Below the pieces are notes generated by a model. That model did no database searches. It worked only from the letters and a program-made list of their open reading frames with translations, and was not told the origin of the DNA. This document shows positions 25,752-33,915 of a stretch of DNA of 64,000 nt, piece after piece. Origin of the DNA: Natrononativus amylolyticus (GTDB taxonomy: Archaea; Halobacteriota; Halobacteria; Halobacteriales; Natrialbaceae); NCBI RefSeq assembly GCF_024362525.1, contig NZ_CP101458.1, positions 558,001 to 622,000 on the forward strand, in the 5' to 3' direction. The stretch's first letter is position 1. Each line of letters begins with the position of its first letter. The position numbers and the translations under genes are program-made.

Positions 25752-26350
25752 GCCGCCGCGGGGTCGTACGCCTCGCGCGTGATCGTAAACCGGACCACGT
25801 CGACGGGATCTTCGACCGTCGCCGTCCACTCGTTTCGCAGTCGACAGTCACGGCTGCCGCCGAATCGCTCGACGTATTTCTCGACCGCACGGAGTGACTT
25901 CTCGTTGTCCGCGCGGACGGGGACGGTAGCGGCCTCGAGATCGAGCCGGCCGAACGCGAGCGCGAGGAGCGCGTCGGCCCGCTCACCCGAGTAGCCGCGT
26001 CCCCAGTAGCGCTTGCGGAGCCAGATCCCCAGCTCGCCGGTCCGGCGTTCCCAGTCGATCCCCAGCCCGCACGCCCCCGCGATCTCGCCGGCCCCGTCCT
26101 CGCCGGGCGCTGGCCGGAGCGCGTAGTCAGCGGACGCTCCGTTCTCCCAGGCCGCTTCGCGCGACTCGAGAAATTCGAGCGTTTCGCTCGGCGTCGCGTG
26201 GGGGTCCCAGGGCGTGTACGCGGTCGCCGCCTCGATTCCCGGATCGCTCGAGCAGATCTCGTAGTACGCGAGCGGGTCGACCGTCGCCGTCGAAAGGTGC
26301 TCGAGGGCGAGCCGATCGGTTTCGATCCGCTCCGGAAACAGCGCGGTCAC
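25727..26350 (-). CDS. GNAT-family N-acetyltransferase (RimJ/RimL type), copy 2
   Basis: 207 residues. It has the GNAT fold pattern with the acetyl-CoA motif LRKRYWGRGYSGERADALL and the substrate region FGGSRDCRLRNEWTATVEDPVDV. The start is a GTG whose last bases form the stop of the upstream paralogue (GTGA, four-base overlap). The two proteins align along their full length (ETDRL..., YEICSSDP, WDPH-TP-ETLEFLE), so they arose by tandem duplication. Typical role: acetylation of protein N-termini or small amines; the target is unknown. Confidence 0.8.
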   Translation of the reverse strand: MTALFPERIETDRLALEHLSTATVDPLAYYEICSSDPGIEAATAYTPWDPHATPSETLEFLESREAAWENGASADYALRPAPGEDGAGEIAGACGLGIDWERRTGELGIWLRKRYWGRGYSGERADALLALAFGRLDLEAATVPVRADNEKSLRAVEKYVERFGGSRDCRLRNEWTATVEDPVDVVRFTITREAYDPAAAQTTVEIM

Positions 26351-26976
26351 GGTCGATCCCGGAACGGCACGTCCGCGGCGGGCTCGCACTCCAGCCACTC
26401 CTCGCGGCTGACACTGTATCGGTAGCAATCGACCGGTTCGCCGCCGTGAATCTCCCAGTTGCGGAGCAGGCCGTCGCGGCCGCCGCCGTGGGCCTCGACG
26501 TAGCGTTCGATCGCCCGGTTCGAGTTCTCGTTGTCCACGTGAGCGGTGACCGCGACCAGATCGAGGTCAAGGCGCTCGAACGCGAGTTCGAAGAACGCCG
26601 CGGCGCGTTCGCCGGAGTAGCCCTGCCCCCAGAAGCGCTTGCGGAGCCACATGCCGAGGGTCATGGTTCGTTTCTCCCAGTCGACGTCGAATCCGCAGCC
26701 GCCGGCGATTTTTCCGGCGCCGTTCTCGCCGTCGCGGGGGAAGAGCAGGTACGAGGCGCCCTCGTTCTCGTCGTACTGTTTGCCGACCAATTCTAGAAAC
26801 TCGAGGGTCTCCTTCGGCGTCTCGTGGGGGTCCCACGTCAGGTAGCGGGTGACCTCCTCGAGGTCGGGGTCGCTCGAGCAGATCTCGTAGAACGCGAAGA
26901 GATCGACCGTCTCCGGCGTGGCGAGTTCGAGTCGCAGCCGATCGGTTTCGATCGTCTCGGGGAAGAGATGGCTCAC
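26347..26976 (-). CDS. GNAT-family N-acetyltransferase (RimJ/RimL type), copy 1
   Basis: 209 residues, first gene of the overlapping pair. Acetyl-CoA motif LRKRFWGQGYSGERAAAFFE, and C-terminal GGGRDGLLRNWEIHGGEPVD. It shares MxxLFPExIETDRLxLE and FYEICSSDPDLEEVTRYLTW with the downstream copy but has a different end, SREEWLECEPAADVPF. Clear ATG. The N-terminal half overlaps nothing else; the divergent zinc-ribbon gene starts 113 bases away. Confidence 0.82.
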   Translation of the reverse strand: MSHLFPETIETDRLRLELATPETVDLFAFYEICSSDPDLEEVTRYLTWDPHETPKETLEFLELVGKQYDENEGASYLLFPRDGENGAGKIAGGCGFDVDWEKRTMTLGMWLRKRFWGQGYSGERAAAFFELAFERLDLDLVAVTAHVDNENSNRAIERYVEAHGGGRDGLLRNWEIHGGEPVDCYRYSVSREEWLECEPAADVPFRDRP

Positions 26977-27088
26977 GGCTCGAGCGACGGACGCCGGTAT
27001 AAAATCTCTGCCGTGGGTGTGTCAAAGCGTGTCGGCGGGGACGTTCGTCGTCAGCATCATTTACAACCCCGGGGCGTTCATCGGCAGT

Positions 27089-27607
27089 ATGGACGAAACG
27101 TACTGTTCGGACTGCGGCGCCGAACTGGATCCCGGCGACAGGTACTGCGGCTCCTGCGGAGCGAAAGTAACGGCGTTCACCGACGAGGGCTCCGACCGAT
27201 GGGGGGAACGCGACGACCCCGCGGATCGGTGGGACGACGACCCGGGTCGATGGGACGACGCCTCGAGTCAGCAAAGCGAGACCGGCGGACGGGCGACGCC
27301 CGACGGCGACCGGACGTTCGCGGCGGTCACTCACGTTCTGGCCCTGCTCACGTGGGTGATCGGCCCGCTGGTCGTTCTCGTCGCGACGGACGACGAGTTC
27401 GTCGAGCAGAACGCCCGGAACGCGCTGAACTGGCAGATCATGTTTACGATCTACATGCTCGTCTCGTTCGTGCTGTTGTTCCTCCTGATTGGCATCGTCT
27501 TCCTGATGCTCGTCCCGCTGCTCGACATCGTCTTCTGTATCATCGCGGCGGTCAAAGCCAACGACGGCGAGGCCTGGACGTATCCGCTGACGCCCGATAT
27601 CGTTTGA
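27089..27607 (+). CDS. Zinc-ribbon DUF4870 membrane protein
   Basis: 172 residues. An N-terminal zinc ribbon (Cys6, Cys9, Cys20, Cys23) is joined by a Trp/Asp-rich linker (RWDDDPGRWDDASS) to a DUF4870 domain: TFAAVTHVLALLTWVIGPLVVL, then EFVEQNARNALNWQIMFTIY and a third/fourth helix. DUF4870 proteins are four-helix membrane proteins of unknown function. ATG at 27089; earlier in-frame codons belong to the promoter region. Confidence 0.78.
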   Translation: MDETYCSDCGAELDPGDRYCGSCGAKVTAFTDEGSDRWGERDDPADRWDDDPGRWDDASSQQSETGGRATPDGDRTFAAVTHVLALLTWVIGPLVVLVATDDEFVEQNARNALNWQIMFTIYMLVSFVLLFLLIGIVFLMLVPLLDIVFCIIAAVKANDGEAWTYPLTPDIV

Positions 27608-27627
27608 GACCGACACGGTAGGGCGTC

Positions 27628-28089
27628 TCAGGCGTTCTCGGCGTGTTCGCGTTTCAGCGAGAGGACGGTTCGCTCGAACGAACAGACCAGCTCGTCGTCC
27701 TGGTTGAAGACCTCGACGGCCATCGTGACGATTCCGCGCTCGCCGTCGCTGGTCTCGCGCTTGTCGGTCACCGTCGACTGGACGCGGATCGTATCGCCGT
27801 GAAACACCGGCTTCGGGTGTTCGACCTCGTCATAGGAGAGATTGGCGACGATGGTGCCGTCGGTCGTCTCCGGAATCGAGATGCCGACCGCGAGCGCCAT
27901 CGTGTAGATGCCGTTGACGAGTCGCTCGCCGAACTGGGTGTCCCCGGCGAACTCCGCGTCGAGGTGCAGCGGCTGCTGGTTCATCGTCATATCGCAGAAG
28001 CGCTGGTTGTCGCTCTCTGAGACCGTGCGGCGGCGCTCGTGTTCGATCGTCCGCCCGATCTCGAACTCCTCGTAGTACAGACCCGTCAT
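27628..28089 (-). CDS. MaoC-family acyl-CoA hydratase
   Basis: 153-residue hot-dog protein. The R-hydratase-like core YYEEFEIGRTIEHERRRTVSE... and the segment GERLVNGIYTMALAVGISIPETTDGTIVANL fit MaoC dehydratases; the late strand VFHGDTIRVQSTVTDKRE is typical. It adds water to enoyl-CoA thioesters. It is divergent from glutamate dehydrogenase and close to a CitE-like lyase, which is the gene company of the methylaspartate cycle (mesaconyl-CoA hydration). However, the characterised mesaconyl-CoA hydratase is, as I recall, about twice as long, so this is only a possibility. ATG at 28089. Confidence 0.8.
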   Translation of the reverse strand: MTGLYYEEFEIGRTIEHERRRTVSESDNQRFCDMTMNQQPLHLDAEFAGDTQFGERLVNGIYTMALAVGISIPETTDGTIVANLSYDEVEHPKPVFHGDTIRVQSTVTDKRETSDGERGIVTMAVEVFNQDDELVCSFERTVLSLKREHAENA

Positions 28090-28153
28090 GGTTTCGCAGT
28101 CGAGGGCCGCCCGCAAAAACCCGACCGGTTCGCCCGTCTCGCGGTTGCGTCGG

Positions 28154-28168
28154 GTGCAAGTTTTGCAC
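28154..28168. promoter_or_regulatory. Inverted repeat GTGCAA-GTT-TTGCAC
   Basis: Perfect 6-bp arms around a 3-base spacer in the divergent maoC/gdh promoter region, about 65 bases upstream of maoC and 160 upstream of gdh. Candidate operator; the cognate regulator is unknown. Confidence 0.45.
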
Positions 28169-28202
28169 GAACCGCGGGCCAGTAGCAAGCGTTAAGAGTA
28201 CG

Positions 28203-28219
28203 GGTGGGCAACGCCCACC
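28203..28219 (+). other. 7-bp GC hairpin (GGTGGGC-AAC-GCCCACC)
   Basis: A perfect stem with a 3-base loop about 110 bases before the glutamate dehydrogenase ATG. If transcription starts upstream this would be a 5' leader hairpin, unusual in a genome where most transcripts look leaderless. No T-run follows, so it is not an obvious terminator. Confidence 0.4.
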
Positions 28220-28327
28220 GAATGCGCTGACGCGCCTGGAACCCGCGCGCACGCCGTCGGCCACGCCGGCCGGGCCGCGCGAGGACGCCCGGGACCGCGG
28301 AACGCAGCTCCACCTCAGACCCCGACT

Positions 28328-29608
28328 ATGGCTAGCGCTGAATCCACAACCGAGGACGAACCGGAAGCAGAGACCGCCGTCGAAACCGCCCGCAGGCAGC
28401 TCGAGCACGCGGCGACCCACCTCGACGTCAGCGACGGCGTGATCGAGCGGCTCCGCCAGGCGACCTCCGTCTACAAGGTCACGATCCCGCTCGAGCGCGA
28501 CGACGGAACGACAGAGGTGTTCACCGGCTACCGGGCCCACCACGACAACGTGCGCGGCCCCTACAAGGGCGGAATCCGGTATCACCCCGACGTCTCCGAG
28601 GAGGAGTGCGTGGGGCTCTCGATGTGGATGACCTGGAAGTGCGCCGTCATGGGCATCCCCTTTGGCGGGGGGAAAGGCGGCGTCGTCGTCGACCCGAAGG
28701 AGCTGAGCAAGGGTGAGAAAGAGCGACTGACCCGCCGGTTCGCACAGGAGCTCCGTCCGGTGATCGGGCCGATGACGGACATCCCCGCCCCGGACATGGG
28801 GACCGATCCGCAGACGATGGCGTGGTTCATGGACGCCTACTCGATGCAGGAAGGCGAAACCCAGCCCGGCATCGTCACCGGCAAGCCGCCGGTCATCGGC
28901 GGCTCCTACGGCCGCGAGGAGGCCCCCGGCCGCAGCGTCGGGATCATCGCCCGCGAGGCAATCGACTACTACGGCTGGGCGGTCGAGGAGACGACCGTCG
29001 CGGTGCAGGGCTTCGGCAGCGTCGGCGCCAACGCCGCCCGCTACCTCGACGATCTCGGGGCGACCGTCGTCGCCGTCAGTGACGTCGACGGCGCGATCTA
29101 CGACCCCCACGGGCTCGACACGAACGACGTCGAGGACCACGACGAGACCCCCGGCATGGTGTCGGGGTACGACGCCCCGGAGACGCTCTCGAACGACGAC
29201 CTCCTCGAACTCGACGTCGACATCCTCATTCCGGCCGCGATCGGAAACGTCCTCACGGCCGAGAACGCCCACGACGTGCAGGCGGACATGATCATCGAGG
29301 GGGCGAACGGCCCGACGACGTCGACGGCCGACCAGATCTTCGAGGAGCGCGGGATCCCCGTGATCCCCGACTTCCTCGCCAACGCCGGGGGCGTCACCGT
29401 GAGCTACTTCGAGTGGCTTCAGGACATCAACCGCCGCGCGTGGTCGCTCGAGCGGGTCAACGACGAACTCGAGACGGAGATGCTCGGCGCCTGGGAGGCG
29501 ATCTGCACCGAACAGGAGGCCCGCGACATCAGCTGGCGGGACGCGGCGTACGTCGTCGCGCTCAGGCGGATCGCGGAGGCCCACGAAGCGCGCGGCCTCT
29601 GGCCGTAA
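28328..29608 (+). CDS. gdhB: Glutamate dehydrogenase (Glu/Leu/Phe/Val family), paralogue 1
   Basis: 426-residue hexameric-type dehydrogenase interconverting glutamate and 2-oxoglutarate plus ammonia. Substrate lysines are Lys80 ([12 protein letters not shown]) and Lys104; the catalytic Lys116 lies in [13 protein letters not shown]. The Rossmann motif is [17 protein letters not shown]. The N-terminus has an acidic ~20-residue extension. Cofactor preference cannot be read safely. It is the first of two paralogues that flank a CitE-like lyase on the same strand. Confidence 0.92.
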   Translation: MASAESTTEDEPEAETAVETARRQLEHAATHLDVSDGVIERLRQATSVYKVTIPLERDDGTTEVFTGYRAHHDNVRGPYKGGIRYHPDVSEEECVGLSMWMTWKCAVMGIPFGGGKGGVVVDPKELSKGEKERLTRRFAQELRPVIGPMTDIPAPDMGTDPQTMAWFMDAYSMQEGETQPGIVTGKPPVIGGSYGREEAPGRSVGIIAREAIDYYGWAVEETTVAVQGFGSVGANAARYLDDLGATVVAVSDVDGAIYDPHGLDTNDVEDHDETPGMVSGYDAPETLSNDDLLELDVDILIPAAIGNVLTAENAHDVQADMIIEGANGPTTSTADQIFEERGIPVIPDFLANAGGVTVSYFEWLQDINRRAWSLERVNDELETEMLGAWEAICTEQEARDISWRDAAYVVALRRIAEAHEARGLWP

Positions 29609-29657
29609 CGCAGCCGGTTCCCAAGCGTTCAAACGCCTGCCCCACGAGTCCGCAGGT

Positions 29658-30515
29658 ATGGCTCGCAGAAGTCTGCTGTTCACGCCGGGCGACCGGGGAT
29701 CGATGCTCCGAAAGGCGCCGGAGACGGGCGCGGACGTCGTCATTTTCGACCTCGAGGACGCCGTCTCCCCGTCCCGCAAGGACGAGGCGCGAGAGACCGT
29801 CCGCGAGGTGCTGTCGGACCCCGCGTTCGATCCCGACTGCGAGGTCTGCGTCCGGGTGAACCCGATCGGCCGGGGAACGGCCGACGACCTCGAGATCCTC
29901 CTCGGCTCCGGGGAGTCGCTTCGCCTCGACGCCCTCATGCTCCCGAAAGCGGAGTCCGGCCGCGACGTCGAGTCGCTGGTCGGGAAACTCGGGGAGTACG
30001 ACGCGTCGGCACCGGTGTTGGCGCTGATCGAGAGCGCCCGCGGCGTGCTCGCGGCTTCGGAGATCGCCGAGGTCGCCGCGACCGACGCGCTGGTGTTCGG
30101 CGCCGAGGACCTCGCGGCCGACATCGGCGCGGCCCGGACCGACGAGGGGACTGAAGTGCTCTACGCTCGCCAGCGGGTCGTGATCGCCGCCGCTGCGAGC
30201 GGCTGTGACGCGATCGACACCGTCTACACCGACTTCGGCGACGAGGCGGGTCTCGGCGAGGAGGCCGCGTTCGCGGTCCAGCTCGGCTACGACGGCAAGA
30301 TGGCGATCCACCCGGCCCAGGTGGCGCCGATCAACGACGCGTTCACCCCCGACCCCGCGGAGGTGGAGTGGGCCGAGGCCGTGCTCGAGGGCAAGCGCGA
30401 GGCCGACGCCGACGACCGCGGCGTTTTCGAGATCGACGGTGAGATGATCGACGCGCCCCTGATCGCCCAGGCCGAGCGCATCCTCGAGCGGACGGCCGAC
30501 GACGACCGCGACTGA
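29658..30515 (+). CDS. HpcH/HpaI (CitE-like) CoA-ester lyase
   Basis: 285-residue TIM-barrel enzyme of the citrate-lyase-beta/malyl-CoA lyase family. Characteristic residues: RSLLFTPGD (start), DLEDAV (31-36), Arg67 in CVRVNP, and Mg ligands Glu125 (LIESARGV) and Asp151 (GAEDLAADIG). Candidate reactions are cleavage of beta-methylmalyl-CoA to glyoxylate and propionyl-CoA, or malyl-CoA cleavage/hydrolysis; both activities exist in this family in haloarchaea with the methylaspartate cycle. It lies 50 bases after gdh paralogue 1, consistent with a shared operon. Confidence 0.88.
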   Translation: MARRSLLFTPGDRGSMLRKAPETGADVVIFDLEDAVSPSRKDEARETVREVLSDPAFDPDCEVCVRVNPIGRGTADDLEILLGSGESLRLDALMLPKAESGRDVESLVGKLGEYDASAPVLALIESARGVLAASEIAEVAATDALVFGAEDLAADIGAARTDEGTEVLYARQRVVIAAAASGCDAIDTVYTDFGDEAGLGEEAAFAVQLGYDGKMAIHPAQVAPINDAFTPDPAEVEWAEAVLEGKREADADDRGVFEIDGEMIDAPLIAQAERILERTADDDRD

Positions 30516-30600
30516 CCGACAGAGCGCCGTACTCGCGCGGTATCGGTAACCATGATACTATTCGCCATGCTTATCCTCCCTACCGAGCAAAAGGGGCGTA

Positions 30601-31857
30601 ATGTCCGAGGATGCAAATCCGTTCGAAAGTCTGCAGTCGCAGATCGACGACGCTGCCGCCCATCTCGAGGTCGACGACGACGTCCTCGAACGGCTCAAGC
30701 ACCCCGAGCGCGTACTCGAGACCAATCTCTCCGTCGAACTCGACGACGGCTCTCTCCGGCGATTCACGGCCTTTCGATCGCAGTTCAACGGCGACCGCGG
30801 TCCCTACAAGGGGGGGATCCGCTATCACCCGAACGTCTCCCGCGATGAGGTGAAGGCGCTCTCGGGCTGGATGGTGTACAAGTGTGCGGTCGTCGACATT
30901 CCGTACGGGGGCGGCAAGGGGGGAATCATCATCGATCCCAGAGAGTACTCCGAGGCCGAACTCGAGCGGGTGACGCGGGCGTTCGCGACCGAGTTGCGGC
31001 CGCTGATCGGCGTCGACCGGGACGTTCCCGCCCCGGACGTCAACACCGGCCAGCGCGAGATGAACTGGATCAAAGACACCTACGAGACCCTCGAGAACAC
31101 CACCGCGCCGGGAGTCGTCACCGGGAAGGCACCCGACTCCGGGGGGAGCGCCGGGCGCGTCGAGGCGACGGGTCGGTCGACGATGCTGGTCGCCCGCGAG
31201 GCGTTCGACTACCTCGACATCGAGATGAAGGGCGCCTCCGTCGCCGTCCAGGGGTACGGCAACGCCGGCTGGATCGCCGCGGATCTGCTCGAGGGGATCG
31301 GCGCGACCATCGTCGCCGTCTCCGACTCATCGGGGGCGATCTACAACGAGGACGGCCTCGACGCCCGTTCGGTTCGCTCGTTCAAGAACGAAACCGGCAC
31401 GGTGTCGGGGTACGACGGGGCCGCAGAGGAGTTCTCGAACGACGACCTGCTCACCCTCGACGTCGACCTGCTGGTGCCGGCGGCCCTCGAGAACGCGATC
31501 GACCGCGAGCTGGCCGAAGACGTCGACGCCGACGTGATCGTCGAGGCCGCCAACGGGCCGCTCACGCCCGGTGCGGACGCGGTGCTCACCGACCGCGGCG
31601 TCCACGTCTTCCCCGACATCCTCGCCAACGCCGGCGGCGTCACCGTGAGCTACTTCGAGTGGGTCCAGAACCGCCAGCGCTTCTACTGGACCGAAGAGCG
31701 CGTCAACGAGGAACTCGAGGAGATCATCGTCGACGCCTTCGACGCGCTGACCGACACCTACGAGGAGTACGACCTCGAGAGCTTCCGAACGGCGGCGTAC
31801 GTCGTCGCGATCCAGCGGGTCGTCGACGCCTTCGAGGACGCGGGAACGTTCCCCTGA
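30601..31857 (+). CDS. Glutamate dehydrogenase (Glu/Leu/Phe/Val family), paralogue 2
   Basis: 418 residues. Lys70 ([12 protein letters not shown]), Lys94 and catalytic Lys106 ([11 protein letters not shown]) are conserved; Rossmann motif [17 protein letters not shown]. It differs from paralogue 1 at many positions ([15 protein letters not shown] against a corresponding [15 protein letters not shown]), so the split is old and the copies may differ in direction or cofactor use. ATG follows an 85-base spacer from the lyase that contains GTAACCATGATAC and AT-rich ATACTATTC, a probable promoter of its own. Confidence 0.92.
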   Translation: MSEDANPFESLQSQIDDAAAHLEVDDDVLERLKHPERVLETNLSVELDDGSLRRFTAFRSQFNGDRGPYKGGIRYHPNVSRDEVKALSGWMVYKCAVVDIPYGGGKGGIIIDPREYSEAELERVTRAFATELRPLIGVDRDVPAPDVNTGQREMNWIKDTYETLENTTAPGVVTGKAPDSGGSAGRVEATGRSTMLVAREAFDYLDIEMKGASVAVQGYGNAGWIAADLLEGIGATIVAVSDSSGAIYNEDGLDARSVRSFKNETGTVSGYDGAAEEFSNDDLLTLDVDLLVPAALENAIDRELAEDVDADVIVEAANGPLTPGADAVLTDRGVHVFPDILANAGGVTVSYFEWVQNRQRFYWTEERVNEELEEIIVDAFDALTDTYEEYDLESFRTAAYVVAIQRVVDAFEDAGTFP

Positions 31858-31965
31858 GCGCCGCACGCCCCGTCGCAGCGACGGCCCGTCGGCGTCGTGA
31901 CAGGTGTTCACAGCTGTCGATAGGTTTTTGCCGTTCGGTGGACATTCGGCTATCGACGACTTGTG

Positions 31966-32472
31966 ATGTTCCGTGACCGTCTCTCTCTCTATCGTGCTCG
32001 AGTCCGTCGCGAGTTGACGGCCGCCTTCGAGGAGCGACACACGCCCCACGAGGTGGCCGCGAGCTTTGCGATCGGGATCTTCGTGACGGCGATGCCGACC
32101 GGCGGGCTCGGCATCGGCCTGTTCTTCCTGCTCGCGTACTGGTGGTCCTGGGTGAGCAAGACCGCGATGTTCGCGTCGGTCGTCGTCCTCAACCCGATCG
32201 TCAAACCGGCGGTGTACGTCGTGAGCTACCAGCTCGGCGCCGCTCTCGTCGGCTCCGAGCCGCTGTTTCTCGTCGGCCGTCCGCTCGTCGACTCCGCGCT
32301 GACGGTGGTCCAGCTCCTGCTGGTCGGCAACCTCCTCGTTGCGCTCGCGCTCGCGGCGATCGGCTACGTCACCGTGTTGCAGCTGACGCGGTCGTACCGC
32401 CGCCACGCGACCCGTCGCCCCGAGTCGTCGCTGTCGCTGACGGTGTCGCTGCTCCAGTGGCGGCGAAAGTAG
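31966..32472 (+). CDS. DUF2062 membrane protein
   Basis: 168 residues. Basic N-terminus (RARVRRELTAAFEERHTPHEVA), then the DUF2062 core: SFAIGIFVTAMPTGGLGIGLFFLLAYWW and ASVVVLNPIVKPAVYVVSYQLGAAL, with a last helix near 125-150 and a basic tail. The ATG at 31966 is preferred to a GTG one codon earlier. DUF2062 proteins are inner-membrane proteins of unknown function, sometimes fused to glycosyltransferases; here it stands alone. Confidence 0.8.
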   Translation: MFRDRLSLYRARVRRELTAAFEERHTPHEVAASFAIGIFVTAMPTGGLGIGLFFLLAYWWSWVSKTAMFASVVVLNPIVKPAVYVVSYQLGAALVGSEPLFLVGRPLVDSALTVVQLLLVGNLLVALALAAIGYVTVLQLTRSYRRHATRRPESSLSLTVSLLQWRRK

Positions 32473-32478
32473 CCGCTC

Positions 32479-32697
32479 TCAGCTGATCCCGTACACGACG
32501 AGGGCGAACCCGACGATGGTACACAGGACGCCGACGCCCCGCGTCACCTGCACCCGGTCGTCGTCGTCGATCTCCGCGGCGTCCTCGTACGGCGCCATCC
32601 GCTGGCTGTGCTGGGCGGCGACGACCCGCGGCGCGTAGCGAACGCCCACGAGGCCGACGACGATCAGTGCGACGCCGACGATGAGTGGAACGTTCAT
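32479..32697 (-). CDS. Small two-helix membrane protein
   Basis: 72 residues. Helices VPLIVGVALIVVGLVGVRYA and VGVLCTIVGFALVVYGIS flank an acidic loop (EDAAEIDDDDRVQV). Its ATG overlaps the TAA of the upstream acyl-CoA dehydrogenase (TAATG), so it is translationally coupled to that gene. Function unknown. Confidence 0.7.
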   Translation of the reverse strand: MNVPLIVGVALIVVGLVGVRYAPRVVAAQHSQRMAPYEDAAEIDDDDRVQVTRGVGVLCTIVGFALVVYGIS

Positions 32698-33839
32698 TAC
32701 AGCCCGAGTTCGCGGCCGATGACGAGGTGCTGGATCTCGCTCGTTCCCTCGCCGATCTCCATCAGTTTGGCGTCGCGGTAGAACCGCTGGGGGGCGAAGT
32801 CGGTGGTGTAGCCGTAGCCGCCGAGAACCTGCACGGCGTCCTCGGCGACCTCGCGGGCGGCCTCGCTGGCGTCGAGTTTCGCCAGCGCGGACTCCCGACC
32901 GACCGGTTCGCCCTCGTCGTACCTGACCGCGGCTTTGTGCGTGAGCAGGCGGGCCCGCTCGGTCTTTCGGTGCATGGTGACGATCTTGTCGCGGATCGCG
33001 TCGAACTTCGAGATCGGCTGGCCGAACTGCTCGCGCTCCTTGCTGTAGACCTTCGCGTGCTCGTAGGCGCCCTGGGCGAGTCCCGTCGAGATGGCCGCGA
33101 TCGAGATCCGACCGCCGTCGAGCGTTTTCTTCGTCTGCTCCCAGCCCTCGCCCTCCTCGCCGAGCAGTCGGTCCTCGGGAACCCGAACGTCGTCGAGCGA
33201 GATTTCACAGGTCGGCGAGGCGTTCAGCCCCATCTTCTCCCAGATCGTGGTGACCTCGAAGCCGTCGTCCTCGCGCGGGTCGACGATGAACGTCGAGATG
33301 CCGTCGTAGCCGGCGCCCGGATCGGTGACGGCCTTGACGAGCACGGAGCCGGCCTCGGAGGCGTTCGTGATGAACTGCTTCGTCCCGTTCAGCACGTACT
33401 CGTCGCCGTCCGTCTCGGCCGTGGTGTCCATGTCGGAGGCGTCCGAGCCGCTGCCGGGTTCGGTGAGCGCCCAGCCGCCGAGGTACTCTCCCTCCGCGAG
33501 CGGGCGGAGCCACTGCTCCTTCTGGGCCTCGGTGCCGAACAGCTCGAGCGGCTTCGACGCGAGCGACGTGTGGGCGACGTAGGAAAGCGCGATCGACCCC
33601 GACACCCGTCCGAGCTCCTCGGCGACGACGGCGTACATGAGGGTGTCGCCGCCGAGCCCCCCGTACTCCTCGGAGATGGGGACGCCCATCATATCGAGGG
33701 CGGCGAGCTGGTCGAACACCTCCGCGGGGAAGCGGTGTTCGTCCTCGATCTCCTGGGCGATCGGCTCGATCTCCTCCTCACAGAACTCCCTGACGGTGTC
33801 CCGGATCATCCGGTGCTCGTCGGGCAGGTCGAAGTCCAT
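32697..33839 (-). CDS. Acyl-CoA dehydrogenase
   Basis: 380-residue FAD-dependent enzyme. Motifs: WALTEPGSGSDASDMDTTAE, the C-terminal LGGYGYTTDFAPQRFYRDAK and catalytic base Glu364 in GEGTSEIQHLVIGRELG, which is close to the isovaleryl/short-branched-chain or short-chain enzymes. The ATG at 33839 (MDFDLPDEHRMIRD) is used rather than a TTG two codons earlier; a TATA box lies 26 bases upstream. Similar in length and layout to the enzyme at 13145. The substrate chain cannot be told from sequence alone. Confidence 0.9.
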   Translation of the reverse strand: MDFDLPDEHRMIRDTVREFCEEEIEPIAQEIEDEHRFPAEVFDQLAALDMMGVPISEEYGGLGGDTLMYAVVAEELGRVSGSIALSYVAHTSLASKPLELFGTEAQKEQWLRPLAEGEYLGGWALTEPGSGSDASDMDTTAETDGDEYVLNGTKQFITNASEAGSVLVKAVTDPGAGYDGISTFIVDPREDDGFEVTTIWEKMGLNASPTCEISLDDVRVPEDRLLGEEGEGWEQTKKTLDGGRISIAAISTGLAQGAYEHAKVYSKEREQFGQPISKFDAIRDKIVTMHRKTERARLLTHKAAVRYDEGEPVGRESALAKLDASEAAREVAEDAVQVLGGYGYTTDFAPQRFYRDAKLMEIGEGTSEIQHLVIGRELGL

Positions 33840-33860
33840 GCGCAATACTTGCCGACCCGA

Positions 33861-33868
33861 GAAATAAA
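33861..33868 (-). promoter_or_regulatory. TATA box of acyl-CoA dehydrogenase gene
   Basis: Minus-strand GTTTATTTC lies about 26 bases before the ATG at 33839, the usual leaderless spacing. Confidence 0.5.
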
Positions 33869-33915
33869 CGCACCGAAGGGCTGTGGACAGACGTCGGAGC
33901 CCGCGTTACTGGCGC

